From NCBI RefSeq assembly GCF_963576615.1, contig NC_088711.1:13997869-14061868 (forward strand): DNA of 64,000 bases, given 5' to 3'. Made by a program: the position numbers and the translations under genes. Origin of the DNA: Watersipora subatra (Eukaryota; Bryozoa; Gymnolaemata; Cheilostomatida; Watersiporidae). Below the pieces are notes generated by a model. That model did not search any database. It was given only the letters and a program-made list of their open reading frames with translations, and was not told the DNA's origin. Shown in pieces: positions 45,121-59,500 of the stretch (positions are counted from its first letter, which is position 1; the number at the start of each line of letters is the position of its first letter).

Positions 45121-45922
45121 GAGAGCTATAGTAAAATGGTTATAATAGTGAAACACAGATCAGCTTCTCACTAAGCTGAAGGCACTCAAGCTGAGTTCAA
45201 GGTTACCTACTACTAACACAATGATACAATACAATACACTGCTTAAGCCTGCATTAATTAGCTTGTAAAATGCTAGTTTTTTAACAAAGATTTCTCTATT
45301 GCCGTCTCTAAAAGTAATTTTCAATACGTTGTTTTTAATAAGTTTTAACCGCAGAAACTAATTAAATTTGTGTTATTGTCTACAGCCTTTTAGACTTACT
45401 CTGATAGTATTAATGATAATACATGTAATAATAGTAATAATAATAATCTTTTCAAAAAATAAAAATGATAAACCTTTCATTTATATTCTATAAAGTATGT
45501 TACAAACAAGACTTTGTAAAAAGAAAATGGTATTTTTGAAGATAAGGATGAGACAATTACTTGCTTATAAGCTTATAACTGATACCAGCTTTAACAAATA
45601 CTAAGACCACCTACCGATCATATTACCATGTTTAGATTTAAAGAAGTGAAAGTCAATGACTGCATTTTTAATAAAAATAAATTTACCACTTTGCTCAGAT
45701 ATTGAAATACAAGCTTACATTTAGCAGTTGTTGTTCAGAGATTTAATAGTCTGATAGGAACAAATCTATTAGTTTATAAACTCACAGATAAGAAAGACTT
45801 GCTGAGCGTTGAACTGCGGCCCATCACTGAGTAGAAATAATGCGAGCTATTCACAAAACTATTGTTGTTATTTACATGTATGTATTGTTGTCAGTAAGGC
45901 CCTAGTTAATTATACTAACCCT

Positions 45923-45979
45923 TAGACCTATTAACTATACTATAGTAATAGTATAGTAATAGTATAGTTAATAGGTCTA
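45923..45979. repeat. 57-bp palindrome
   Basis: Arms of 21 bp beginning TAGACCTATTAACTATACTA flank a short AGTAATAGTATAGTA-like loop. Confidence 0.85.
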
Positions 45980-46904
45980 TGTACTAACCTATGGTTGGGA
46001 ATGATATGATGTCAATGCAGTGTATCTTTACTTGATGAATTATTGTTTTTTATTATTCTCATATTTTTAAGCTTTGTTTTAATTTTCTCTCACGGTTTTA
46101 TTTTAATATGAAAATTACTTAAGATCAAGAGTTAAATCTTAACCATGTTTTGATATCTCATTATGTTAGAACAATTAAATTCCTAAAGTGCGTTGGCATC
46201 TAACATACAATCGCTGTAGGTTTGCTCTAATACATTCTCATAAACCTTTATGTCTTTTTAGTCTGTAGCGCAGCTAGATAATTCAAGATATATTCACATT
46301 TGCGTAATCTGTACTATCAATATTAGCAATGTTAACTTAGAGGAATGCCCTTCAAAAAGCATTTTGTTTTCTGAGGAACAAACAACTAATTTTTTTCATG
46401 AAAGAGGTAATATACACAGAGTATTTAAACAGTGTCTACTCTGGCTTGAGTTGATTTGCTTTTACCTTTGGAAACTATAGTACTTCCTGTTCAACTGTGT
46501 TCCCGGTTAACCAATTAGTAGTCATTGATAGAAAATGCTGCCAGTCATGCACATTGAAACCCTCAAGAACTCTTTCATCAAAACCGTTCTTTATATGAAC
46601 AGACGAGTTTGTGTGGTAGATACAACAAAAGCGACTGAGACAGACACAATTTATTTTGTTAGTACAAGTGTACAAGTACAAGAGTAGTCTCTTTCTTTTA
46701 TAACCATAAAGTACCAGAAGTATATAAGAAATTCTACAGAGTATTAAGAGAATAGAACAGAAAACTCCCCATTTATGCAAACATAGTCACAGAATGTCTA
46801 ATGAAACTAAGAAAAGATATTTTGCGCTATCTGGTTGAAGTTGGTTCTGTTCTTACTTAGCCTTAGTTCTGTACCCAGGTAGGCGTGCAAACTAATATGC
46901 ATTG

Positions 46905-47010
46905 TAAATATGGTCGGACACCCTTCCCAACACTACCAGCGGACTTTCTGGTAATCAAACCCTACTGTTGTTCACAGAACAGATGCTCTAAACCACAAGA
47001 CCACAGCTGC
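46905..47010 (-). mobile_element. SINE-like tRNA-derived head, second family
   Basis: Minus strand: GCAGCTGTGGTCTTGTGGTT, TAGAGCATCTGTTCTGTGAA and GGGTTTGATTACC (B-box-like), then GGTAGTGTTGGGAAGGGTGT. Matches 54440-54545 in order and spacing. Confidence 0.6.
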
Positions 47011-47344
47011 TAGATATATTTGGCAACTAAGTAGCAGAAAGACACTGAACTATTTGATACAAAACAGAGTTTTAGCTGATGACCTAGAAATTATGGAGTA
47101 ATATGAAGAAGCTGAAGATGAAGATTGCTCTATTTCAGCCTTCTCAGTGGTTTATATAGCGATAATCTTATAACGCTGTTGTAACGACTTTCTCTTTTCT
47201 GAAAAAGAAAGCAAAATACCACAATACATACAAATGGTTCATTATGAGTTCAGCCTGCACCATTCAACAGTCATTTGATCTGTTTTAATGTTAATAAGAT
47301 ATTTGAGGTAGCTCTGTTACTACATGGTAACACAGGTGTGGTTC

Positions 47345-47515
47345 TCACCGGGAAGATTTGATGTTAGATGTGGCTTCTTCTATGTTCATCGGAAGTGGTT
47401 TGTTTTTAGTTTCTGGTAAGTTGATGGAGAGGAGACTTGAGGCTAGTAAAAATGAGCCATACACAGCGGGGGCAATCATGGCTCCATGAATATGGGGATC
47501 TTTTATCAACTTTGT
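47345..47515 (-). CDS. SLC22-like exon 9 (TM12, C-terminus)
   Basis: ATTTTAG| then APAVYGSFLLASSLLSINLP and ETKNKPLPMNIEEATSNIK, stop TGA. The LPET(K/R)xKPLPxxIEEA tail is a family hallmark. Confidence 0.95.
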   Translation of the reverse strand, partial: TKLIKDPHIHGAMIAPAVYGSFLLASSLLSINLPETKNKPLPMNIEEATSNIKSSR

Positions 47516-50500
47516 CTAAAAGTGTTGCAAACTTTGTGTTATATTTTAGCTAATATTTTATCACATGAATATGTCTGGTTTAGTACAAAAATATCATGTA
47601 AAACCATAATAGATCTGTATACCGTATGTAATATAGTCTGTAGCCAAGTAACCTAAATTGAGTAGACGAATCCAGTAGCAAAATTTGAAGCTTTCAACAG
47701 AACAACTAGAATAATAAGTTACTGGTAGCTAGGAATGGTACTGAACCAGTACACAGTTATGTAGAAGTGGTTAACGCTTTGATGCCTAGTCATGTCTACA
47801 GGAGCAAGTTCCCTCATTCTACACTGTATTAACAAGTTTCAGTCAACTGTTAAAGTATTTAGAATAGCACAACTCCCTTTAGATTGCTCAAAAACTACTC
47901 CTATCGACTTGGAACATTGGAATTATTCTGAAAGCATATAATGCGCAAAGCGAACTAAACTTCGTAATCCTGCGTAAACCGGAAGTACGGAAAAGCAAAG
48001 TGAAACTACGGAAAAGCAAAGTGAAACTACGGAAAAACAAAGGGAAACTATGGGAAAACTAAGATCCCTAGCTATCTTGGACCGAGTCCTCCAAGTGTTA
48101 AAGCATCACATGCATATAATTTTCATTTGCGAGGAATAAGATTGTACGCTTACCAAGTCATTTATGAAAGGTGCGACGCCACTACCAAGATGTCCAATCA
48201 TCAGGGTTGCTTCGAGTACAGTAGCTCTAACAGTTGTAGGAAACAACTCTATACACCATAGGTACAATATCTGCCAGCCTGCTGCAACACTGAGTCGTCC
48301 CCCCATTGTAGTAGCTATTGTCAGCCATTTCATTTCTGAAAGAGGTGAAGTACAATTAAATGGTGATTCGGTTTCCAACTAAATAACATAGTGGCAGCAG
48401 TCAACTATTATAAACCTATCCACACACCTAAGATCCTAACTAGAGCATTTGCTAAATGGCTTGGCTTCCATTTTACTTACTAGTACTCTGACAGTCCCGT
48501 GCGTCATGAGAGATCATAATGAGTAATCACTATGGGCACAATAATGCTTACATTGGAAAGGTGGTGGAGTGGAACAAATGGTAAGACTGGTAATCTGTAT
48601 ATCTATCTGTATATATCTATCTAATCTGTATATATGCAATCTTTGTGTCTAACGCTGTTAGCATGACTTTGGACAGACGGACGGACTTACACGACCCTTA
48701 TTATAGTAAAGACTACTTAAAACTGTGTTTGTTTATCACAATATTTTTCATATAAAATTAGTAATGCATAGAGTCATGTATTCTGTCATCTATTACCGTA
48801 TGTTTTTGGTGTTTCTTCATAGACTCTTTTGGCATTCAGAAATTTCAATCTATACATATCTGGCTATAATACTCCTAGGTACGTTGTTAAGATAAGGTAA
48901 GTACTGTTTATGTTCCCTGATAGAAAAGCTTACAAAGAATAGAGCGATTTAGTAAACTATCTACCTGTGTTGGAATAATGTCACTAGTAATAACAGTTTT
49001 AATTGTTATGCTAGCATTGTGCTTCAGATGATGTAATGAACTAATTCTAAAATCATCAATGAGTTCTTGATATGGCTGACTCGGAGATTCATTTGCAAAA
49101 TATTTTGATTAACTCGAGTACAAAAACACTTTCATTCTTAATGGTTGCTGTATAACTAACATCCTGTGCGGTGCTTTGAAAAAAAAGTCATTGAAAAACA
49201 TTTAATTACTTGCTGCCAAATTTAAAAATTTAGCAATTGAACAGCACTTAGTTTTTCCTTCTATGGTCTTTCCGCCTTTCCGTCTTTCTATTCATCTCAC
49301 TTATCAAAGATTAGCAGCAAACCTGGTGATGCCTGAGATTTTTTTATTTTCAATTAAGAGGCTGGTTCTCAGGAACATAACGAAGTTTTAAAACCAAATA
49401 TTTTAGCAACCTGACTGAAGGCATGGAGTATATACATGTAGGTGTGAAGCTTAGATGAAATCAGCCAAAGTGTGAAAACGCGTAGTGTTTATGCAGACTA
49501 ACAGACAGATACAGACATACTAACAGACAGACACAGACATACGAACAGACAGACAAACAGACAGACTAACATACAGACTAACAGACAGACAGACTAATAG
49601 ACAGACTAACAAACAGACTAACAGACAGACTAACAAACAGACTAACAGACAGACTAACAAACAGACTAACAGACAGACTAACAGACAGACACAGACAGAC
49701 TAACAGACAGCCTAACAGACAGACTAACAGACAGACTAACAGACGGGCTAACAGACGAACTAACAGACAGACTAACAGACGGACTAACAGACGGACTAAG
49801 AGACGGACTAACAGACGGACTAAGAAACGGACAAAAGCACAGGACATGACAAAATGGGTGTTAGATGGATAAGAATTCTTCATAAAGTAACAGTTAAAGG
49901 TTTACTTGCAACAAAATTTACATTACAATTATTTGGTATCAAAAGATTCACCATGTTTTACTCTGCTGTGTTGTAGGTGCAAAATATGTGGAAATGTAAT
50001 TAAAAGCTCTTAAAAGCTCAAAAACGAACAGTTAATCGCCGCCATCACAAAACTGCCGCAAATTAGAATCTCTTTCCCAAACGGCTCAAATGAGACGTAG
50101 ATGAACGAGATGGCTTCTGTTTACACTTTCATGCAACCTCATTCGTCAAAATATTTTCACAAATATACTTCACGCATTCAATAAAACCATGTCTATTGCT
50201 CTTACGCGTCGTCATTGTCATATTTCATCGTCATTGTAATGCTGTCACTTTCAGCACTGATAACTTATAACCTACCGTGAAAATTCGTTTAATTTTTTAA
50301 CCTTAGCTCGAAGGAATACATATCATTGTCTGATAAACATGATGAGCCTGTTGGCCACCTGTGATAATCGAAAAATGCTGCAGAAATTATTCGCTCTTTG
50401 GCAGGAAGTATGGGTCACATGATCGATAACCAAATTTCGTAGTTACGTCATCGAAATAAAGAGATTCCAATATACGGCGGCTTTTTGTGTTTGAACTTTT

Positions 50501-53500
50501 AAGAGCTTGTAATCACATTTCCACTTATTTTGCACCTACAACACAGCAGAGTAAGACATGGTGAATCTTTTGACACCAAACACCTGTAATGTGAATTTTG
50601 TTGCAAGTCAACCTTTAAGCAATTACTGCTTCAAGTGTTTGAGCAACTTTGACTGACCACAATACTGAGTCTGTATTTGAGTTTATGAGCTACTATCATA
50701 TTATTAGCTATTATCATCAACTAGGCAAGTATTAATTATTACTTTGACTGCCGAACCTGTTAAAAGCAAGAGAAAAGATGGATGCTGCCTGGTAGCTGCC
50801 AACAGACTACAGATTCTTGAGGATAATATTACTCATTGTACCAGGACAGTTGAACAACTTTGAAGAACATAATGAAAACACAAGTTGAATTAAAGTGCGC
50901 TGTCTTAAAAGTCATAAATTAAAAAATAATAGTATCTGTAGTTGTTAGTTTTAGATTAAACATGTAAAACCGTCACATGCAGGATCAGTACGATAGCATT
51001 ACAGCAGCTGCAGTTAGTCCCAATACCTATCCTCTGCTATCACCTATTTTGTGTGTTCCACAGTTGATTAACAGTACATAAAAATAACTACAGATTTAAA
51101 TCAGATTAAATCAAATTAAATTTGATTTAATCTGATTTATTAAATTAATTTCATCTGAAACCAACTTAACTGTAGACCTACGATATACAGCATTTTAAAA
51201 GAAGATATATTTTTACAATGTTTGAATACTCAAGCTATTGTGATTCTATAAGACCCGACCAGATAAACACTGACAACCACCCAGACTGACCCTTGCTACT
51301 GCCATGTATATACTGTACACGCTTATGAGAACTCATACTTTTTTTACCTCTCAGCTTGTCTTCTCTAACTCAACAATAAAAGTTCAACATATTTATGGCA
51401 AGTTTACCTGATAAGAGATATTTTACAAAGGCAGATGCGATCAGGGCAATTCCTCCAAAGGCTACCAACAGAATATAAATCTTCTTCCTGCCCCCTGGTA
51501 TGACCAGAAGAGCCATGGAGTATGCTATAAGCTCAACCCCACCTCCAATGGCGTTGTTAATGTAAACATTGCCTGGTAAGAGGCCAGAGCCAATGGCGAG
51601 GCCGGCATATCCCATGTCACACGCTAACCTGTCAATATTTGTCACATTATAATCTCATACCTCACACTCTTGTACAGCAGATGCTTCTATGAGGTAAACC
51701 TTCTCTTACGTGAATTCCACTTAATGTAAAGAATTTATGTAAAGTTTTTGCATCTTATTGCATAAGCAATTCTATATAATGTAATGCGTGAAGTCGGTGC
51801 ATATTCCCCAATTTGAATTGAATAACGAGATAATAACCGATAAATAGCCTTAAAAGTATGATTGTTTTGCCACACTTTGGGGATAAACCAACGTATAGGG
51901 TTATCTCTATTATATACACTAGTACCCTGACAGTCTAGCTAGCTGTGAGAGATCATCAGTTGCGCTGATAAACCACAGAGAATTAGTAGCTGCGCAATTA
52001 TTCAGAAATACTTGAAGGCGGTTGATTGGTGGAGGTGTTAGAGCGCTACCAATCACCATGTCAGGAGTTGGAGTCTCGTTAAAATCAATCATTTATCTTA
52101 AGCTCTAACCAGGAGAAAACTTTGGAAAAACCTACCGATCGTCAGATACCGCTCTTGTGATAGTAGACATATTGGAGTTTCAGTGAAAGCAAACTTTTAT
52201 GTAAACCCCCAACCCTGCCTTTGGACCAGGGATAAACAGACAGATACTGTTCTTATTATAGTAAATGTATATTTTTGTTTTACTTTGTTTTGGACAGATA
52301 AAACTTTTTTTCCTGGCAGCATAGACCTTGCTGTCTAAAAGAATGAAAAACGCAATTTAAATTGATATTGGAGTTGCGAGCTCCTCGAAACTTATTGTAA
52401 AATTACCGTAATCATGGACCCTAAATCAAGTGAAAATGATAAAAATAAATAAAAGTCATCGATACAAACCAATAATACCACAGTTACTGTACAGTAATTA
52501 AATTAAAAAGTTAAGTTTAATTCTTTTTCCTATTTGAATGTCCAATAGGGTGAGTTTGGGACAATCTAGGAATGCATGAGACAATTTACGGTATTTTATG
52601 ATTCGTCTAACGTAAAATGGTTATAACATAAACATTTTGGAATGAATTATTTACATTGTAGGATCGTTAACTCATTTATTCTTTAAAAAACTTCTTTTTT
52701 ATATATTTTTCAAATGTAACGATGTTTTCCTAAATAGTATTGCTTTACAAACACTACCTATTTTGTACCTAAATATGATTGATTATTCAAGACTAACTAG
52801 TAGTGAGTGTAAATAGTGATATATTTATGGTTACTCTGAACTGACTTTAAATAACCTCAGTATACAGGAACTTGAAGGAACTTGTAGGACACGAGTCTCT
52901 AGATCTATGAACAGCATTCTGCAAGAACGACTGCTAGAATAGAAGAACAGAGAAATTTCAGCAATCTGATAAAACAAGATGTGCACTCACCACCCAAAGG
53001 CGCATATCAATAGAATGACCACGAACTTTTGCGTTTTGAGCATTTGCATGCACTGGCCTGGATCATGTTTAGAATCATCTTCAGATGTGGACGAAGAAGA
53101 ATTAAGCTTTCCATCTATCTCTGTTTTATTCCCATCCTGGTTTGAATGAGTGTCTTTTCTCTCTTTATGGTGTTCTACAACTGAAAACCTGTCATCCATC
53201 TTGTTTCGTGAAGCTATTTTCTCCAGAACAGCTTGAGCTTCTTTGTATCTTCCTTGACTGTACAGCCAGTGCGGGGACTCATCAAAAAGCCTTAAAATAT
53301 TAACAGAAGTATAAACTATAACTATAATTGGCATGTTGCCAAAAATCTAATTGCACTAATAGTAGTTTCAACTACCTTCAGTTTCTCATAGGCATGTTAC
53401 TCTAGTTTAAATCATCATGAGCAAGCACAGGCAGTCAAATATCGAAATAATTTTTTTTCTACAAGTTAATTTGTACAGGATTGAAATCTAAACAGCAACG

Positions 53501-56500
53501 CAGTTCTTGTAGAAGTAAAGTCATTATCGCCATCCAATCTAAAACTTACCAGAAAGCCAATGGACAGAGGACAAAGTTCGGCAAACTGACAGCCATGTGC
53601 AATGTCCTCCAATCACGGATGAAATAGGCGAAGAGGGAGAGAAGACAGATGCCGATTCCCCACGAGTAGACAAGTCCAATCACCACATGCGCTCGCTTAC
53701 TTGGAGATACAACTTCAGTAACTATAAAAAGCATAAGGTTAGATAATTATGTTACTGTATTTTGTAAAGTGAGCCATTTAATGTGAATTAATTATTTATC
53801 CCTAGCTAGTATTTATAACAAAATGTGTACATTATGTAAATACAGTAAAACTAATTGATGATAAATTTCCTGTTTTTGTCTTGCAACAAGTGAAAAATGA
53901 CATCAAAGTTACTAAATGCGTAAAGACTATTTCAAACCAGACCAGCAATAGAGATTTCTTGAAGGCAAAAAGAATGCTAGAATGGTCACAATTGAAGACA
54001 AGAACGCGTCCTATCAGAAGGTACAATCTAATAAACTGATAGTTGATTGGCTACAAATAATAATTCTGGTTTCCTTTACTGCTGATCATGTGCAACCGAC
54101 CTAAAGGCAGACACACTGGAGATTCCCACCATGGTTTGCAAATCTTGCTAAAACTTGGTCCTGGCTTTTGCATAAACATAGACAGTCAGTGCAGCCATTG
54201 TTTCTTCTCGTGTTCTCCTAGAAAAGAATCTTCCAGTGTGCCTGGGCAATATTGCACTTGCTTACTTACAGTGTGCCTAAGTAATATTGCACTTGCCTAC
54301 TTATAGTTTAAGTTTGACATAGTTTATCTAAAACAATCTTGGAATAGTTGTAGTCTGATACCCCAGTGAGAAAACCGCCTGGTGTTTTTTGAGCGGGTCT
54401 ACAGATTTTAGACTGATATAACACAGGAGTGATTGTAGTTGGATGGTCTTCCTAACACTATCAATGGCCCTTGTGTGGCTCAAACCACTGACCTACTAAA
54501 ATCCATTTGGCAGCCTAACCATTGCACCACAGCTGTCTGTAGCTTCATCTTTATTTCATTCTTGTAAAGGCTTGATCGATTCTCCGACAAAGTATGTTTT
54601 GCCTTGTCAAAATAATGTAGTGACTTTTTACATTAAGCATCACTTACTGAGAGTGGCACAGCCATTATATATAGCTGCGATAGGTACAGCAGAGAAGAAA
54701 CGGAATATTATATACATGGTGAGATTTACTGAATACGCTGTTCCTAAACCAAAGCCTCCGAGTAGGAACAGCCCAATTGTGATCGTCTTTTTTCTTCCAA
54801 TTCTGCCAAAAATATTTAAGCGATGTCACATTTTAGCTTCCTACAAGTGACAAGTCATGACATGTGGAGAGCTTGAGAACATATTACTGAAACTGCAAAA
54901 ACCTGTGTTTTGACTGTGAGTTGCTAGTGTTACAGTCATTGTCTGGTTATGACCTGTTCTATTTAGCATCTTGAAGATAACAAGAGCTGTGACTTTGTAG
55001 TTACAGAGTTACTGTAATATTGAATAGTAAAAATCTCATAAGCTTCTACAAATTACTAACAACATATTAACATATAACATTAGCCAAGTATAATGATAAA
55101 TTATTGACAACATATTAACATATAACACTAGTCAAGTATTATGTATATACAATTATACATATACTAGTTGAATCCCTGGTATTGCCTGGGTAATAAAAGT
55201 TTTTTGCACAGAAAATTTATTTTTATTCAACATATAACAACAGTTACCAGTCTAATTTTCAAACTTCATATCATGAGAAAAGTGTTTTGTGCAGTTTAAA
55301 TGAATTAAGAGAAAAAAGTAAAGCAACTGTAAAAGTTTTCAAACTTCGTCAAACAACTGTAACTTTCAAACTTAATATCACGAAGAAAATGTTTTGTGCA
55401 GGACAACTAAATTAAGCAACAACATAAAACAACTATAAAAGGGTTTAAATGTAAATGTGAAATAATTAGCAAGTAATAGCTGAATCATGTCTGTTTTGCT
55501 ACAATTACAATAAAAGATGATTTGGTAATGATACAATTATTACGAACTGAGAAAACAAGAAATAAAAACCCTGAATATGTTGAATTAATAATAACAATTC
55601 GTGCATAGAAGTGTGTGTGTGTGTGTATACATGTATATAAAAAAGGTTACTGTTCCAGCAGAAGCTATCCATCAAAACTTTGAATACGACGATATTGATA
55701 CGTCTCGATACTGGTACAAATGTGAAAATGAGATATCGTACTGTCTTTGTCTGACCGAATAGAGAGAGAATGTAGAAGCAATTCTACAGTGCAAACAACT
55801 ACAATACCACTTCATTTTTTCCTTGAACGTTTGAGTACAAACTACTCAAAATAATACAATTGTCTGCGTGAAAGGACTTGGCCTTGACCGGGGATTTAGC
55901 AACTGAACCTTACCAAAAACCGGAAATACAAGTTCACGAAAACCCGAAAAAGCGTCACGTTTCATAGAGCTAAGAGTTCATAGAGTTTTGATTAACATGT
56001 CATTTTGGGTGTGAAAATGGAAAAGGGTATATACATTATGTAGTAAGAGCCATGAATTGTAAGAGCTTAGATAGTCTCGTGGTTAGAGGATTGCAAAACT
56101 GCGGTCGCAATCTTCGTGAGTTCAAAAACAGTTGGATGCAAATTTTAATTCCAAAATTTTAATAGCTGTAACTGGACATACTGAAGGACAGTCGACAAAC
56201 TTTGAGAACTATATATAGACTATGTAATACATATTATACATGTCAAAGATTGACAAGACAGGTCATGAAACCGGCAGTAGCTGCATAGATAAGTACAACT
56301 ACAATATATTCTACAACTAGTATATATATAACAACTATATACATTGTATATAATTGTTATATACAACTAGTATATATATAACAACTATATACATTGTATA
56401 TAGTTGTTATATACAACTAGTATATATATAACAACTATATATATAGTTGTTATATGTATGTATTTAGTATATAATAGATAGTATATATTATGTCTAAAAC

Positions 56501-59500
56501 ATATAATATATATACGTACCTGTCTGCCAGCTGACCAGTTAAAAGCCCTCCGGGAATTCGCCCAAACATAAGAAACATGTTGGCTAAGGCTGGCCAAATA
56601 TTTCTGGAGCATACAAGGTTGAACTGTAACACAATTGCTCAGTATGTCAGTCATAATTCCACATCGAATCAATCAAAGTAGAATTGTTATTATAGTGGCT
56701 GAAACACTAGAATGAGATAGTACTGTAGAAAGAGCAAATGAGGAAGCCTATTTAAGAATAAGAACAACTGTTCACCTTTACACCTGTACGACCTTCATTT
56801 AAACTATACGTTTGTGAACGCATTAAAAATGTAATACTGTAACAGCCCAAACAATTTTCATAGCATTTAAAAACAGATAATTTTGTTTTGACTTGTTGAT
56901 GTCCATCAAAAAACATTTTTATAACCAGAGAGCTACAACTGAGTAGACCCCAAAAACCTATATTGAAGGCCCTATTAGGCCGTGTTCAGGTGAAACAATC
57001 TGTTAGCACAATATAGTTGAAGAGACTCTCTTATGTAGAATTACCAAATTTCAAGTCATTTGAAGCATCAGTTTTTATAGTAACTGGCTAAAATATAGAT
57101 GCATATTTGGACATGGCTAAAAGACAGCTACAGTCTCGACCAGTCATTTAACGATATATATATATATATATAAAATTGTACATTGTTGTTTACAATATAC
57201 TAGCTGAAGTTCCTAAATGTTTCAACTCATCACAATCTATATACGAAGTGATGATCTTTTGCTTGTAGTATGTACAGAGCCTTACAGCAGTACATTTGCG
57301 TGAGTACTGATGACGTTTATTGGAACTAACGCAATGTTTGACCCCATTAACTACAAACTATGCCAACACACATACCTCACTGACTGCAGTGCTCCTATAT
57401 ACTTCACTCGTGTATGTAAAACTAGAACACTCTGTGCTTGAGTTGGTGTAAAAACAAACTCCAGTTAACTGGTCATCCCATGTGTCGTTTCCTGTTTGTG
57501 GCACACTATAATTTGCTTTCAACGAATCGATGCAACTGCAAATAACCGACCAAACAATAAGGTTACAATTTACCTTGAGAGGTAACTCCGCAGCAGTATT
57601 AATATAGTCTAAAAACTACTTGCGGTATGTTTATTTTTGTGTTTTGTAGGTAACAGACTTAATGGCTGATGCTAAAGCCAGAATGTCAACAACTTTCTCT
57701 TAATACCCTGACCATTACTTGCTTAAAGACAACTTCCTCTGCATTTTGGTCTCCTTATAACAGAGAGCTCTGGGCATGGAAGTTTTCACTTATGTAGACC
57801 GCATGAGTAACTGCCATAAATGAATAATCTAAAAGAAAGATAGATGCTAGTCTGGCTACTGATCTCAGAGGGTCATGTGACCGACAACTAGTTTGTGTGG
57901 AGAAACATCACTAAATAATGGTAAATAGATAAAGAAAAATGATGGTCAATCTTATTCGTGACTCGTATTAAGGCGTGAGTCATTAATTTCTACTTAATAC
58001 ATAATAATTAGTTATCAAGTCTAAGTCATTAAGTTCTGAGTCATTCAGTTCCGAGTCATTAAGTCATGAGTCATCAAGTCATAAGTCATCAAGTCCAGTG
58101 TGATTAAGTTCTGAGTGATTAAGTCATTAGGTCCTGAGTTATTAAGTTATATGCGAAGTAACGAGATGAATACTTTGCTAAAGCAAAGATAAGCGTCTAA
58201 CATGTCTAAAATGTTACACATGTACTAATACAGCGCCGACTTTTTACTGCAACAAAAGCTTTGTCATGTTTATGTTGATCTCCTGGATACCTGGAGTGCT
58301 ATGGGTACCATGTTACCTAGGCATCATAAATACTTTTGAAATAAGTCAAACTAAAAGATGTTGATGTTGAAATTTAATTGTCTTAAATAATAACAAGTTT
58401 AAATGGCTTTTGTCAGAGTAATTCACTGACAAGAATTAAATTTGAGTTTTGTAAATGATCATCAACTGATGAACAAACCATTTTAACATTTTGTTAATAC
58501 TGTACTTAATATTACTAGAAATTCCCATGCCATACAGCCCACGACCAAAGTGATAATGGTAAAAAGAAAGGGTACTGATGGTTGAGAAATGCAATATTAG
58601 CAGTCAAATGGCACTGCAGCGCAATAGGATAACTGCAATGGTGGCTGCAATGGTAACTGTAATGTACTGGGTGTGGGTGTTATTGTGTACAACAAACAGC
58701 AATAATGAAAGGAAAAGATTATATGTTTATATCTCTCCCCTGCAATAGGAGAAATGCAAAATTAGAAGTAAAATGGCAAGCTGCTGTGTAATATACACAG
58801 TTTGAAAGTTGGTTGTGTTGAATGTAGAATGGATTTGACAGTATCTGTAACAGAAAGCAAGCATTAGCATTCTGGAAGTTTGGTGCATGTGTCTGGAAGT
58901 TTAATGCAAACTGGAACCAAATAAAGAAATAGGTCATGTCACAGAAACCATGGTTAAGTCGGGTGTGTAAGATTTAGAGTTATCTACACTAGCAGAAGGA
59001 AAAAATTGTCAGTTATTTTGCAAAAAAAATTTGATTCCAGCTTAATTACAGCAGATTTTATGGTTAATAAACTGAATGCATGTTTACCATCAGTGCGAAA
59101 ACAAAGTTCTAAGAAAACTGGTGCTAAAGTTTGAGAAACGAAAACCAATGCACAATTTTGTTTACATTTCAAAAGGTCCTAGCAACAAATATCAAGAAGT
59201 TGTAATATTTATCTAGATTTTTGTATTTACATGCAAAAAATTATGCTGAATTTAAAAATCTAAACCGATTTTAGCTGGTTGTCATAGAAATAGATGTATA
59301 TCTATAAGAAAATGTAGGCCTATTACTTAATTTTGCAGATATTAAAAACGGCTTGGCAGTACCGCGATATTGGGCACAGCCGTAGTATCATCAACAAAAT
59401 CTTTAGAAAAAGAATAACAGTAATATATTGCACACCATCGGTGACTATATACTTCGATCTTATAAATTCAAATGATTATTCTTATAACTAAATCTTATAA

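Larger units (their letters stand above)
39210..47344. other. intergenic region, repeats only
   Basis: No splice-consistent coding frame was found in about 8 kb. It holds SINE-like fragments, AT-rich palindromes, a 39-bp minisatellite, a CTGCAGATGCTAA-type repeat and a trinucleotide-based minisatellite (entered separately). The 101-codon frame at 46475-46780 (-) is Cys/Leu-rich, unrecognised, and possibly in the 3' UTR of the SLC22 gene. Confidence 0.55.

Noticed and set aside
44581..45156. 191-codon Thr-rich and 168-codon Val-rich proteins
   Set aside because: Trinucleotide-derived repeat read in two frames.
46475..46780. 101-codon Cys-containing minus-strand frame
   Set aside because: Starts hydrophobic like a signal peptide, but no cleavage-site pattern, no homologous motif and no splice context; left as possible 3' UTR of the SLC22 gene.
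49578..49883. 101-codon Leu/Val/Ser frame
   Set aside because: Translation of the ACAGACAGACTA minisatellite.
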